Source: Hexactinellida sp. DTS-2022 (Eukaryota > Porifera > Hexactinellida). Taken from it: a stretch of DNA of 64,000 nt. The stretch covers positions 5,766,001-5,830,000 of the forward strand of contig JAPNXP010000009.1 in assembly GCA_028753945.1 (NCBI GenBank), given 5' to 3'. This document shows positions 46,076 to 54,660 of the stretch, piece by piece. Position 1 is the first letter of the stretch. Every line of letters begins with the position of its first letter. The position numbers and the translations under genes were made by a program. Below the pieces are notes generated by a model, which worked only from the letters and a program-made list of their open reading frames with translations, was not told where the DNA came from and did no database searches.

Positions 46076-46200
46076 CTAGCATTGCTATCAGATAATTTCC
46101 AATTTGATACTAGCACTGATATCAGATAATTTCCTATTTTGATTCTAGCATTGATATCAGATAATTTCCTATTTTGCTACTAGCATTGCTATCAGATAAG
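46076..46200. repeat. 34-35 bp tandem repeat, 3.6 units, abutting TRAP-alpha start
   Basis: Units begin ctagcattgctatcagataa and continue tttcctattttg... at 46076, 46110 and 46145, with a partial unit at 46180. The last unit runs to within 6 bases of the likely ATG at 46206, so the array forms the immediate 5' flank or 5' UTR. Confidence 0.8.
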
Positions 46201-46205
46201 TGAGA

Positions 46206-47090
46206 ATGCTATTCATGAGACTCTCCCTACTCCCCCTGTTGTCCCTCCTGCTGCTGTCCCTCCCTCTGCTCCGCGGCCCCCTCTACTCGGGGCTAGTCGC
46301 GGCGCAGGAGTCGGATAGCGATATGGAGGTGGACACAGAGGAGCCTGCTGTTCCCGGGGAGATACCGATTGTCCCCGCCCCCTCTGACGTAGAGTCCGAC
46401 ACAGAAAGCTTTGAAGACGAAGATGTGCTGAGGAAGGCAGCTGACATCGATACGTACATGCTACTCACCAGTCACCCCGACATGGAGATAACTGCAGGGG
46501 ACAGCGCTGTGGCTCTCATCGGGTTCTATAACGGCGCTAATGAGGATTTCTATATCTACAGTATTCATGGTTCTCTGAGACACCCACAGGACGCAAGCCA
46601 TATAATAGAGAACTTCACAGTGCTTGCAGTGGACCAGCTTATCCCGGTAGAAAGCCATGTTGCTTACGATTACCCATTCACTGTTGGAGAGCTGTATCTT
46701 CCTCGGTTATACGGACTGGTGATTGAGATTCGGTACAAGTCTATGAAGGAGGAGACTGAGTACGGACACGCGGTGTATAACGATACTATAAAGCTCTTGG
46801 AGATTATAGAGGTGTTCGATACTGAGACTTTCTTCATGTACGTGTTCATGATAACTGGGCTTATCATACTGGCGTTCCTGCTACACTATGTGTGGACACT
46901 CACTTCTAGCGGCCGCAAGCATCAAGCGAAAGCCGCGAAGAAAGCTCAGCAGAGCTCAGCCCAGATAGTTGGACAGGAAGAAGCTGAGAAGAGAACTGAC
47001 GTGGACTTCTCCTGGGTGTCCCCTGGCGCCGCGCAGAGCATGGGGAAGAAGTCCCCCAAGTCTCCCAGGAGCAAACGGGCCGTGAAGTAG
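46206..47090 (+). CDS. SSR1: Translocon-associated protein subunit alpha (TRAP-alpha/SSR1)
   Basis: This is the ER membrane subunit of the TRAP complex, which sits at the Sec61 channel and helps translocation and folding. The ATG at 46206 or 46215 starts a leucine-rich signal peptide, giving about 294 residues in one exon. An acidic segment (about 34-72) follows, as in the calcium-binding TRAP-alpha head. The lumenal beta-sandwich (LIGFYNGANEDFYIYSIHGS, HIIENFTVLAVDQLIP) includes an NFT glycosylation site. One transmembrane helix (FFMYVFMITGLIILAFLLHY, about 208-231) precedes a basic cytosolic tail. The tail keeps the conserved VDFSWVSP motif. The signal peptide is followed directly by acidic residues. 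Confidence 0.95.
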   Translation: MLFMRLSLLPLLSLLLLSLPLLRGPLYSGLVAAQESDSDMEVDTEEPAVPGEIPIVPAPSDVESDTESFEDEDVLRKAADIDTYMLLTSHPDMEITAGDSAVALIGFYNGANEDFYIYSIHGSLRHPQDASHIIENFTVLAVDQLIPVESHVAYDYPFTVGELYLPRLYGLVIEIRYKSMKEETEYGHAVYNDTIKLLEIIEVFDTETFFMYVFMITGLIILAFLLHYVWTLTSSGRKHQAKAAKKAQQSSAQIVGQEEAEKRTDVDFSWVSPGAAQSMGKKSPKSPRSKRAVK

Positions 47091-47458
47091 CCTGCTCCAC
47101 AGCTGATGTACGTAGGATAGATAGTAATGTGCTGGTAGAGATAGTATGATATATAATGAAATAACCAGGGAACTCGTTATACTGGAACCTTAGGGGCAGA
47201 CACCAAATGGGGCTCAATTAATAATTATCGAATATTTTGCGCTGAAAATTGACTGGATACTTAGGAGAACCAATACAATGTAAAAATGCTATAAAACTGA
47301 AATGTGGCCTGAGACTCGAATCTGCGAAATTTCAAAACGATTAATTTTACATTTCATGTGGGGTGAGAGTCCCATTTGTTCGCACAAATATATTAAATAT
47401 GTTTTTATCAAGTTGGAATCCAGAGTACCGCTATACTGAGTAGCTAGCGGTTATAAGA
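47091..47458. other. Short intergenic gap
   Basis: This AT-rich gap carries no supported feature. Confidence 0.45.
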
Positions 47459-48223
47459 ATGCAGTTTGAGAGCAAAGGGAAAGAGGAGTTCGTGGCCCTG
47501 AAGGCTGAGCTGCTGGTGGAGGGCTCTCTGGAGAGATGGAAGCACGAGCGAGAGGTGGAGTGGGAGGAGGTCAAGCGGAGAGAGGAGGAGAGCAGACTCA
47601 GCGACAGACCCGCTCCCCCCTCCAGGTGTCTGTACGAACAGCTGAGAGAGAGACAGGACCTCAAGGAGGCCGAGCGAGAGCAGAAGCGGAGTCTGAAGAA
47701 CTACGTGTACAACGGGCCCAGCGAGGAGGAACTTAACTTGATTCAGAGCATCAGTTCTAGTGAGGAGGGACAGCGACTGAGGATAGCCAGGGAGGAGAGA
47801 ATGGGACTGGAGGAGTTTAGGAAGAAGATCGAGTCTGCCAAGAGAGAGGAATGTGAACACAAACAACAACAAGAACAAGATTTATTGGTAACACCAACAA
47901 CAACAACAAACGCCTCTAACAGCTCTAGCAGTTCTAAAAAGAAAACTATAATTAGCAGTGTGGTAATCAAGCCCAAACGTAAGAATAAGAAGAGAGGACA
48001 CAATACACAGGCGATGCCAGCAGCAAAGCGGCCAGCTCTGGTAAGCTACTCGTCCGACTCCGATATTGAGAGGGAAGGTAAGAATCATACCTGACTCATC
48101 CTAGCATTCTCATTACTGTCATTATGTTATGTGTCCTAATACTTATCTCCCATAGACTCGACGAATTATATTGTATTTTTAATCCAAAAAATCGAATCAC
48201 GTTTGAGAATGTCACAATATTAA
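47459..48223 (+). CDS. PSME3IP1: PSME3IP1/FAM192A (NIP30)-like protein
   Basis: This is probably the nuclear partner of the proteasome activator PA28-gamma. A charged helical N-terminal part contains the NIP30 block: WEEVKRREE, RCLYEQLRERQDLKEAEREQ, LKNYVYNGPSEEELNLIQSI and EEFRKKIESAKRE. An asparagine/serine spacer is followed by basic clusters (KKKTIIS, KPKRKNKKRG), then AAKRP and an acidic-serine YSSDSDIERE segment. That order matches the human protein. A continuous frame stops at 48094. A consensus donor (GAAG|GTAAGA after 48077) and an acceptor (CCCATAG|ACTCG, 48156) allow a short second exon, 48156-48223, ending ...RLRMSQY. I include it as the likelier structure, but the C-terminus is uncertain. 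Confidence 0.72.
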
Positions 48224-48252
48224 CACTGCATTAATTCGTATATTTATACAAT

Positions 48253-48410
48253 ACAGTAGATATCGAATATAAGAACACCCGTTATAAGAACCTCCCGGAT
48301 ATAAAAACATTCTACTGGAAAACGGTTGCCATACCCCTATATAATTTATGCTGGTTATAAGAACATTATATCCAGTTCCCGACGATGTTCTTATAACCGG
48401 CATCCACTGT
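48253..48410. mobile_element. Pogo-type MITE, 12 bp upstream of EIPR1 start
   Basis: The left end acagtagatatcgaatataa and right end ttataaccggcatccactgt are an imperfect inverted pair. The word ttataagaac recurs four times. It ends 12 bp before the ATG at 48423. Confidence 0.75.
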
Positions 48411-48422
48411 ATTAGCTGGTTA

Positions 48423-49589
48423 ATGGCTGAAGACGAGTCCCTCTCCCCCGCTATACATGGTCTGGAGCTGCCGTCCCGCGCGCTGTGCGCCCGCCTGGCA
48501 GAGACAGACGAGGTGCATTTCATAGCTGCCACGCAGAGCGTCACAAGCGAGAACCAAATCCATCTGCTCACCTACAACGATGAGAACAACGAACTCGATA
48601 AGTACATATACTCGCATCCCGCCGGGGAGGTCTGGGACATAAAGAGCAGTCCTTTCGACAGAGACCTGGTGGCTACAGTCCACTCCCGCGTACAGGAGGG
48701 GAAGCAGATATTCTCGGCTTCTCTCTGGACCATCCCAGACGAGCAGGAGACCCTCACAGAGAATCAGCTGTCCGATGAGTCGCATGGCGCCACTGCCAGA
48801 GGCCGGAAGTTGTCTCAGAACAGCGCCGTCACCGGGGTGTCCAGCTTCGGGGAGCTGGAGGGGAGGGTGTCAGTCGTGTGCTGGGACCCGAAGGAGGGCT
48901 CTACTGGCGTTGTGTGCGTGGACGGAGCAACCGCTAAGCTGTACAAACTCGATAACGGAGTCAGTGAGTTGGTGCCGCATACCGCAATACAAACAGCTGA
49001 GAAGAAACACACCAGTCTGAATGCGGTGTTCAACCCGCACCTGGGGCTCGTAGACTGCATTCTGTCGGGCGAGGCGGTGACTGGGATAGACTTCCGGGTG
49101 TCCAAACCTGTGTTCTCCATTTCGCGGCCGCACTCACTCATAACCAGGGACGCAGACTTCAATCCGAACAAGCCGTACCATATAGCCACTGGAGGTGACG
49201 ACTGCCGCATAAAGTTCTGGGACATTCGCAATCTTGGGGGTTATCTGACGTCACGTAGAGACCACACACACTGGATATGGGGCGTGCAGTACAACCCCAA
49301 TCACGACCAGCTAGTCGTGGCCTGTAGCAGCGACTCTAACGTTTCTCTCTCGCGTCTCTCCAGCATAGCCTCTGACCCCATTCCGATCATAGACGAGGAT
49401 ATACAGGACACGGTTATAAAGCCCCCGCAGCCGGATGAGCTCATAGTGACGTATGACGTGCATGAAGACAGCGTTTATAAGGTGCAGTGGTCCTCAGCCA
49501 ACTCCTGGGTGTTCGCGAGCTTATCTTACGACGGGAGACTAGCTATTAACCACGTGCCTCACTCCGAAACTCTAAAGATTCTGTTGTAG
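48423..49589 (+). CDS. EIPR1: EARP/GARP complex-interacting protein 1
   Basis: This WD40 protein (formerly TSSC1) works with the EARP and GARP tethers in endosome recycling and dense-core vesicle traffic. The ATG at 48423 is the first in frame after a MITE, giving 388 residues in one exon. Recognisable family blocks are IHGLELPSRALCARLAETDE, ATQSVTSENQIHLLTYNDEN, HPAGEVWDIKSSPFD, RDADFNPNKPYHIATGGDDC followed by RIKFWD, and HTHWIWGVQYNPNHDQLVV. The C-terminus is YKVQWSSANSWVFASLSYDG...INHVPHSETLKILL, nearly identical in layout to human EIPR1 (387 residues). It lies between other housekeeping genes on the same strand, each separated by only a MITE-sized gap. Confidence 0.95.
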   Translation: MAEDESLSPAIHGLELPSRALCARLAETDEVHFIAATQSVTSENQIHLLTYNDENNELDKYIYSHPAGEVWDIKSSPFDRDLVATVHSRVQEGKQIFSASLWTIPDEQETLTENQLSDESHGATARGRKLSQNSAVTGVSSFGELEGRVSVVCWDPKEGSTGVVCVDGATAKLYKLDNGVSELVPHTAIQTAEKKHTSLNAVFNPHLGLVDCILSGEAVTGIDFRVSKPVFSISRPHSLITRDADFNPNKPYHIATGGDDCRIKFWDIRNLGGYLTSRRDHTHWIWGVQYNPNHDQLVVACSSDSNVSLSRLSSIASDPIPIIDEDIQDTVIKPPQPDELIVTYDVHEDSVYKVQWSSANSWVFASLSYDGRLAINHVPHSETLKILL

Positions 49590-49678
49590 CCGGCATGTAG
49601 ATTTCTATATCGCTTTACTGTATTATATTGATAATGAGTGTAAGTGTTCTTCCAATAGTTAAGAATATTAATATAATT

Positions 49679-49762
49679 ACAGCCAACTCTCGTTATAACG
49701 AAGTGTTTGGGACCTGTAAATTCCTTCGTTATATCCGACTTGTTATAACGGGAGTTCACTGT
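49679..49762. mobile_element. Pogo-type MITE (84 bp), 15 bp upstream of MAEA start
   Basis: acagccaactctcgttataa pairs with ttataacgggagttcactgt. It is an internal-deletion relative of 27007-27166. It ends 15 bp before the ATG at 49778. Confidence 0.8.
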
Positions 49763-49777
49763 ACTATATTTGACAGA

Positions 49778-50995
49778 ATGGAGAGCATTAGATGTCTGGA
49801 GTACTCAACTGTTAAAGTGCCTTATGAGATCCTCAACAAGACTTATAGGAATTCTCAGAAAGACATAGACCGCGACATTGCCCAGCTGAACAGTCTGGTA
49901 CAGAAGAGCAGCAGTCTCTTCGACCCGTCTATTCCTGGGAACAGTAAGGAGCAAGCTCTCCAGGCGCTCAGCGATATAAGTGCTAAGCTCGAGCAGTTGA
50001 ATAGGACCGTGCTGGAGTCTGTGGAGACGCAGCAGAGCAATCTACAGCATTGCCGCGAGCGGGCAGAGCACTTGCGAAATTTCGCAGCTGCCTATGAAGC
50101 GCAGAGCAATGCGCATAAGAAATCTAAAGCTGAGACATTTGAAAACGAGGCTGAACTAAGAGAGTTTGAGAAGGCGCGTGTGAATAGAATGTTAGTGGAC
50201 CACTTGTTGCGAACAGGGCACTTCGACGCCGCGGTTAGCCTGAGCGAGGAAGCGGGCGTGTCCCGACTAGTGGACATCGACCTGTTCTACGAGACGCGTG
50301 AGATCGAGCGCGAGCTGAGTAGTCACAACCCGGAGCCGTGTCTGGGCTGGTGTCAGAGCAACAGGAGCAAGCTCCGGAAGCTGAACAGCAATCTGGAGTA
50401 CAACCTCCGACTGCAGCAGTTTGTGGAGTTCGTTAGAGTAGGACAGCATTGTGAGGCCATACACCACGCGAGGAAATACTTCACTCAGGTGGAGGAGTCG
50501 TTTATAAGCGAGGTTCAGCGCGCTATGGGGCTGCTCGCTTTCCCAACGGACAACAGCTACCCCCGATACCAGGACCTACTCTCCGAGATACGCTGGGAAG
50601 AGCTGATCAGTAAATTCCGTTTGGATAACTATTCCCTGCTCCAGATGAGCTCCCAGTCTCTCCTCATCACAACTCTGCAGGCAGGTCTCTCCTCCCTCAA
50701 AACGCATCAGTGCTACAACAACGACAGTAAGAACACCAACTGCCCGGTGTGCTCTGCTCCTTTCAACGAGTTAGCGGAGTTACTGCCGTTCGCGAAATAT
50801 ACTCGATCTAAACTTCTCTGTTCGATCACGAACTCTCCCATGGACGACGAGAACCCCCCCATGGCTCTGCCTAACGGACGGGTCTACGGGGAGAAGGGGC
50901 TGCTGCAGTCTGTAGACGAGAGCGGGAACTTCACTTGTCCTGTTTCTCGAGACACATTCAATTTGAGTGAGTGTAAGAAAGTGTTTATAATGTAG
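49778..50995 (+). CDS. MAEA: MAEA, CTLH/GID ubiquitin ligase subunit
   Basis: This is a predicted RING-type subunit of the CTLH (GID) E3 ligase; the yeast equivalent is Gid9/Fyv10. The ATG at 49778 gives 405 residues in one exon. The N-terminal LKVPYE-like block (STVKVPYEILNKTYRNSQKD) and a coiled coil are followed by LisH (MLVDHLLRTGHFDAAVSLSE, about 138-160) and CTLH/CRA helices (CLGWCQSNRSKLRKLNSNLE, ARKYFTQ, AMGLLAFP). The divergent RING follows: CPVCSAPFNELAELLPFAKY, NPPMALPNGRVYGEKGL, and the terminal CPVSRDTFNLSECKKVFIM, which matches the family C-terminus (...EKVYIM). The ring partner RMND5 is not in this window. Confidence 0.95.
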   Translation: MESIRCLEYSTVKVPYEILNKTYRNSQKDIDRDIAQLNSLVQKSSSLFDPSIPGNSKEQALQALSDISAKLEQLNRTVLESVETQQSNLQHCRERAEHLRNFAAAYEAQSNAHKKSKAETFENEAELREFEKARVNRMLVDHLLRTGHFDAAVSLSEEAGVSRLVDIDLFYETREIERELSSHNPEPCLGWCQSNRSKLRKLNSNLEYNLRLQQFVEFVRVGQHCEAIHHARKYFTQVEESFISEVQRAMGLLAFPTDNSYPRYQDLLSEIRWEELISKFRLDNYSLLQMSSQSLLITTLQAGLSSLKTHQCYNNDSKNTNCPVCSAPFNELAELLPFAKYTRSKLLCSITNSPMDDENPPMALPNGRVYGEKGLLQSVDESGNFTCPVSRDTFNLSECKKVFIM

Positions 50996-51110
50996 TTTAA
51001 CATTAATGGAATGCTGCTGAATTCAATTATATTAAATTGTATTAGTTTGTAATGATTTCTATTTATTTATACTTCTAAATTTTAATTGAAATTACTCGTA
51101 TTCAGCAGTA

Positions 51111-53745
51111 ATGCCTAAGAAATTTGGTAACAAGCGAGCTCCGAAACGAAAATCATCCCAGAATACGAACAGCCTGCTCAGCTCTGAGAAGAGACACAGG
51201 AGCTACTCAATAGACAGGGCTAGTGGCGACGGAGTTAATGGGGAAGTTAGATATCTCCTACCTACAAAAGAAAAGAACAAATTGACTTACAGAGCTGTTA
51301 GAGATAATAAACAAAAGAAAATAGATTCAATTTCAACTCCTCCTACCCCACAGATTGAAACTACCGCACCACTGACTAATGTGGAGCTAATGTGTAGAAG
51401 AGACGAACTGCTCAAATTAAGAAGAGATAGAATATCCGCTATCTGTAACAAGTTAATTGAAGATCCATATGCTCAGTGCAAACTGCTGTCTAGCCTAATT
51501 CCCTTCTGCACTGAGCAGGATCCTGTGGTGGCTGTTACAGTCAGGAAAATAGGAATTCTTTCTGCACTAGCGGTTGTAAAGGATATCATGCCAGGATACA
51601 AAGTAATATTTCTTTCATTTATATACTATGATTATAATTCTGTTACTTATACTACATTCAATTATAATTCTGTTACTTCTACAGGTTAGAGACAGTTATG
51701 AAGAGGAGGAGAATCAAAGTCAGATGCTTTCAAAGGAAGTAAAGAACGCAAGGACATTTGAGACCACTTTTCTATCTTTCTACCAGCTCTACTTGAATAT
51801 ATTACACCTCTATCTAACTAACAAAATCCCAAGTAATATACGGGTTTTCCTGCTAACTTGTTTTTTAATATTGTCGTTATGACACAGTTGATATTTGGCT
51901 TAATTGAGCTTATTCATAGCATTTAATTACTTACTAATACGTAAATTGACCAACACCTTTCTAGTGTAACTTTCAAGTACTTGCAAGGTGATTTTTAACA
52001 TCAAAAATTATTATTTGCGAAGATGGATTTGTATATTAAAAGCTGTTGACAGATATACTATAAATAAGCCCCAAGTTAATTATCACATATTCCCACAGAA
52101 TCTGTTTCCGTGAAGACCCGCTCTACCCTCTCCGCGGTCTCCCAGGGACTGCCCCTCAGCTCGGAGGGGAAGCGGGAGCTCAGTCTGGTGTCTATGCGCT
52201 GCGTGTGCGAGCTGCTGGCCGAGAAGCACCACTTCAACCTCACCGCTAATCTAACTGCGCTCGTCGTTACACAGCTGGCTAACGAGACTCCCAACAGGAG
52301 GGCAGCGAAGCTCTGTCTCACACAGCTCTTCCAGAGAGATCTGGTCGGGGAGGTTTCTCTCGAGGTGGTGAGGAGGCTAGCTGACGTCATAAAGAAGAAG
52401 AGCTATAAGCTGTCTCCAATCGTGCTGCAGCCGCTGCTGCACCTGCCGCTAGGACGGGACCCCACCGGGGCTCTGACGTCATCGGGCAGCGCAGCTGATG
52501 AGTACCACAGGTGAGAGCTATCTCTATATCACATTGTTAGGTTCTATGGTAGCTTCTTTGGTTCTTTGGGTAGGTTCAACTCAATGACTCGATTACTTGA
52601 CTTTTCCAAATTTCATACTTGAAACCCACCATTGTTTCGAGTTTAACTGAAAGCATATGAGGAAAGTTATTAATTGTATTATTCATAGAGACAAACTCAG
52701 CATGTCTCGGAAGGAGAAGAAGGTCAGTAAGCTGAAAAGAAAGGTTGAGAGAGACACGCGGGAGACTCGGGCAGCTGAGAGCCGTTCCTACATCTCCACA
52801 GTCCGCAGCAGAATAGCTAACATTGTGTTCTCAATCTACATTCATGTTCTTAAGCTGGAGCGGTCAGGCCCCCTGCTGTCCCCTGCTCTCGAGGGTGTGT
52901 CTCACTTCTCACACGTCATCAGTGTAGAGTACTTCTTTGACTTATTACGGTATCTCTCTGAGCTGCTCGCTTCCCCTTCTTCCAACCTTTCCTTCAAACA
53001 GAGACTGTTCTGTCTACACACTAGCTGCACTGTTCTGTTCTCGCAGCATACTCAGGAGCTGAATATCGACCCTAAGACCATATGCGGGCAGATGTACTCT
53101 ATTCTTATAGACCTGCCTTTCGAGCCGCAGTGGGACTCAGCTGCTCTGCTGATCAGCACACTGCAGCTCATGCTGGATAACTCACAGTGCATGCACCAGG
53201 AGAGGGCGCTAGGCTTTGCTAAGAGGATTTGTATTTGTTCTCTCGTGAAGACTCCCTCCCTCTCAGCTGGGTTGTTGTTTTCAATCCGGTCTCTGCTCAG
53301 GAAAGATTTCGTTACACATAACTTGTTATCTAACGAGAGTTTGGCTGGAGCTCGCTACCGACCTGACCTGCCCGATCCAGACATGTGCGAGGCGAAATCT
53401 AGCTGCCTTTGGGAGCTGTCGCTGCTAAATTCGCATTTCCATCCTGTGGTTAGCAAACTAGCCGAGTGTCTGTCTGAGGGAAGCGAACTTGTGGGGAAGA
53501 GAAACAATCTTAAAATAGCTTCAGATAAGTTCAAGAGTTCACAGGAAATAATGGAGGCTGCTTCACTGCTTCACACGGATCCATTCGATGGCATTTTGAT
53601 GTGCGAACAAGTCGAGAGTAAGAAACGAAAAGAAAGAATCGTCAAAAAGTATCACACAGTTGCAAACTTAGAAGATAGACTGTCTAGTAAATATCATAGG
53701 GAGAGCATAGGAGAATTAGATTTTTATAGTGCTTTATCAAAATAG
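51111..53745 (+). CDS. NOC3L: Nucleolar complex protein 3 (NOC3-like)
   Basis: This is a predicted 60S ribosome biogenesis factor, also linked to replication licensing in yeast. Four exons join in frame: 51111-51602, 51685-51832, 52099-52510 and 52689-53745 (phases 0, 1, 2), giving 702 residues. The basic N-terminus (MPKKFGNKRAPKRKS) suits a nucleolar protein. EQDPVVAVTVRKIGILSALA and VVKDIMPGYK match the NOC3 domain start. RETRAAESRSYI then NIVFSIYIHVLKLERSGPLL and SPALEGVSHFSHVISVEYFF form the CBF/Mak21-type domain, and SSCLWELSLLNSHFHPVVSK the C-terminal block. The end DLDFYSALSK-like stretch replaces the family's FTKYL tail. Exon 2 boundaries are inferred from splice signals and phase. 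Confidence 0.92.
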
Positions 53746-53772
53746 AAATTGTTCCATTAGTGTTTTGAAGGA

Positions 53773-53807
53773 TCTATGTTCCATTTCTATTCGAAATGGA
53801 ACATAGA
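53773..53807. repeat. Perfect 15-bp hairpin 27 bp after NOC3L stop
   Basis: tctatgttccatttc and its exact inverse gaaatggaacataga are separated by 5 bases. It lies in the 3' flank or 3' UTR of NOC3L. It could be an RNA hairpin or a tiny foldback remnant. Confidence 0.7.
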
Positions 53808-53998
53808 ATTTGAGCCATGAAATTTGATTCATTTAATTTTCAGCTCTGAAAGATTGGCACAATGTCTTCATAGAGACAAGTGTAGTGTTAGTGCAATTAA
53901 TTTCCCAAACGAACTCCCAATATGTACATGATATATTCCATATTTAAGGTTATTGTGTATAATTATATCTAATGGACCTCCAATCGTTAGGAACATTC

Positions 53999-54381
53999 TC
54001 ACTCAAATAGTGGAAGTATAGTTTTCTTCACAGGAGTACTGCTCTCACTCATAGAGTTTAGGGAGTGTACGTATTCTCTCGAGAAGTCTGAGAGCCTCTT
54101 TCTTCCTGTACCCTCCTCGCTCTTCTGGGGAGGAGTAATGCAACCATATGCCCTTACCGTTAGAACCGGATACGTACCTATCCCTTGAGTTGTCATGGAA
54201 CGTACTGAATGCTCATTGTGTTGATTTGAAAACAAATGAGGCCGATTTCTTTTCCCTCACTATCAGTTCTCTTTCTTCTCTGCTCTCGAACGTAAGCTGT
54301 CGGGTCAAACCGCGGAGAGGGAGTTCCTACACGCCCTGGTTGTCTCTGTCCATGGAGATACTCCTGTCGCTTTGATATGCG
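53999..54381 (-). CDS. C-terminal exons of an unknown minus-strand protein
   Basis: Two apparently spliced pieces are seen. The upstream exon (54381-54261) reads SKRQEYLHGQRQPGRVG, then TPSPRFDPTAYVREQRRKRT, and ends at the donor GATA|GTGAGG. A 56-bp gap with a T-rich tract ends in ATTCAG|, and the frame continues (54204-53999) as RSMTTQGIGTYP... to SSTPVKKTILPLFE and a stop. The acceptor for the first piece is CTTAG| at 54382. The SPRFDPTAYV-type motif recalls the C-terminal region of coiled-coil centrosomal proteins such as CCDC61, but I am not sure of this. No upstream exon is visible in the 280 bp before the next gene. It could be a fragment, or the tail of a gene with a long intron. Confidence 0.4.
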
Positions 54382-54660
54382 CTAAGACGCAACTATAGAA
54401 CGGGTATTATAGCTATATTATATGAGTAAAATAAAATGCTAACTGGATAAAGATTATTAGCATGGAAGTTTTAAAGTTCAATTTAATTGATCTTATTCAA
54501 ATAGAAGATTAGGCAATACAAGTAGGAAATTATAAAATTAGTAGGTATGTCACGATTTATATATATCGTGACAGGTTACACTAATTGTGGAGAATTTGAG
54601 GGGGAACTTCCTTTAGTATATGGAAATAAATAACTATAAATAACAGTTTTTATTATTTCA

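Larger units (their letters stand above)
44761..46205. other. Intergenic repeat cluster upstream of TRAP-alpha
   Basis: It is packed with a pogo-type copy split by another MITE (44772-45241), a MITE at 45331-45593, a MITE at 45941-46066 and a tandem repeat at 46076-46200. The stretch 45600-45940 holds nothing I can define. Confidence 0.55.
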
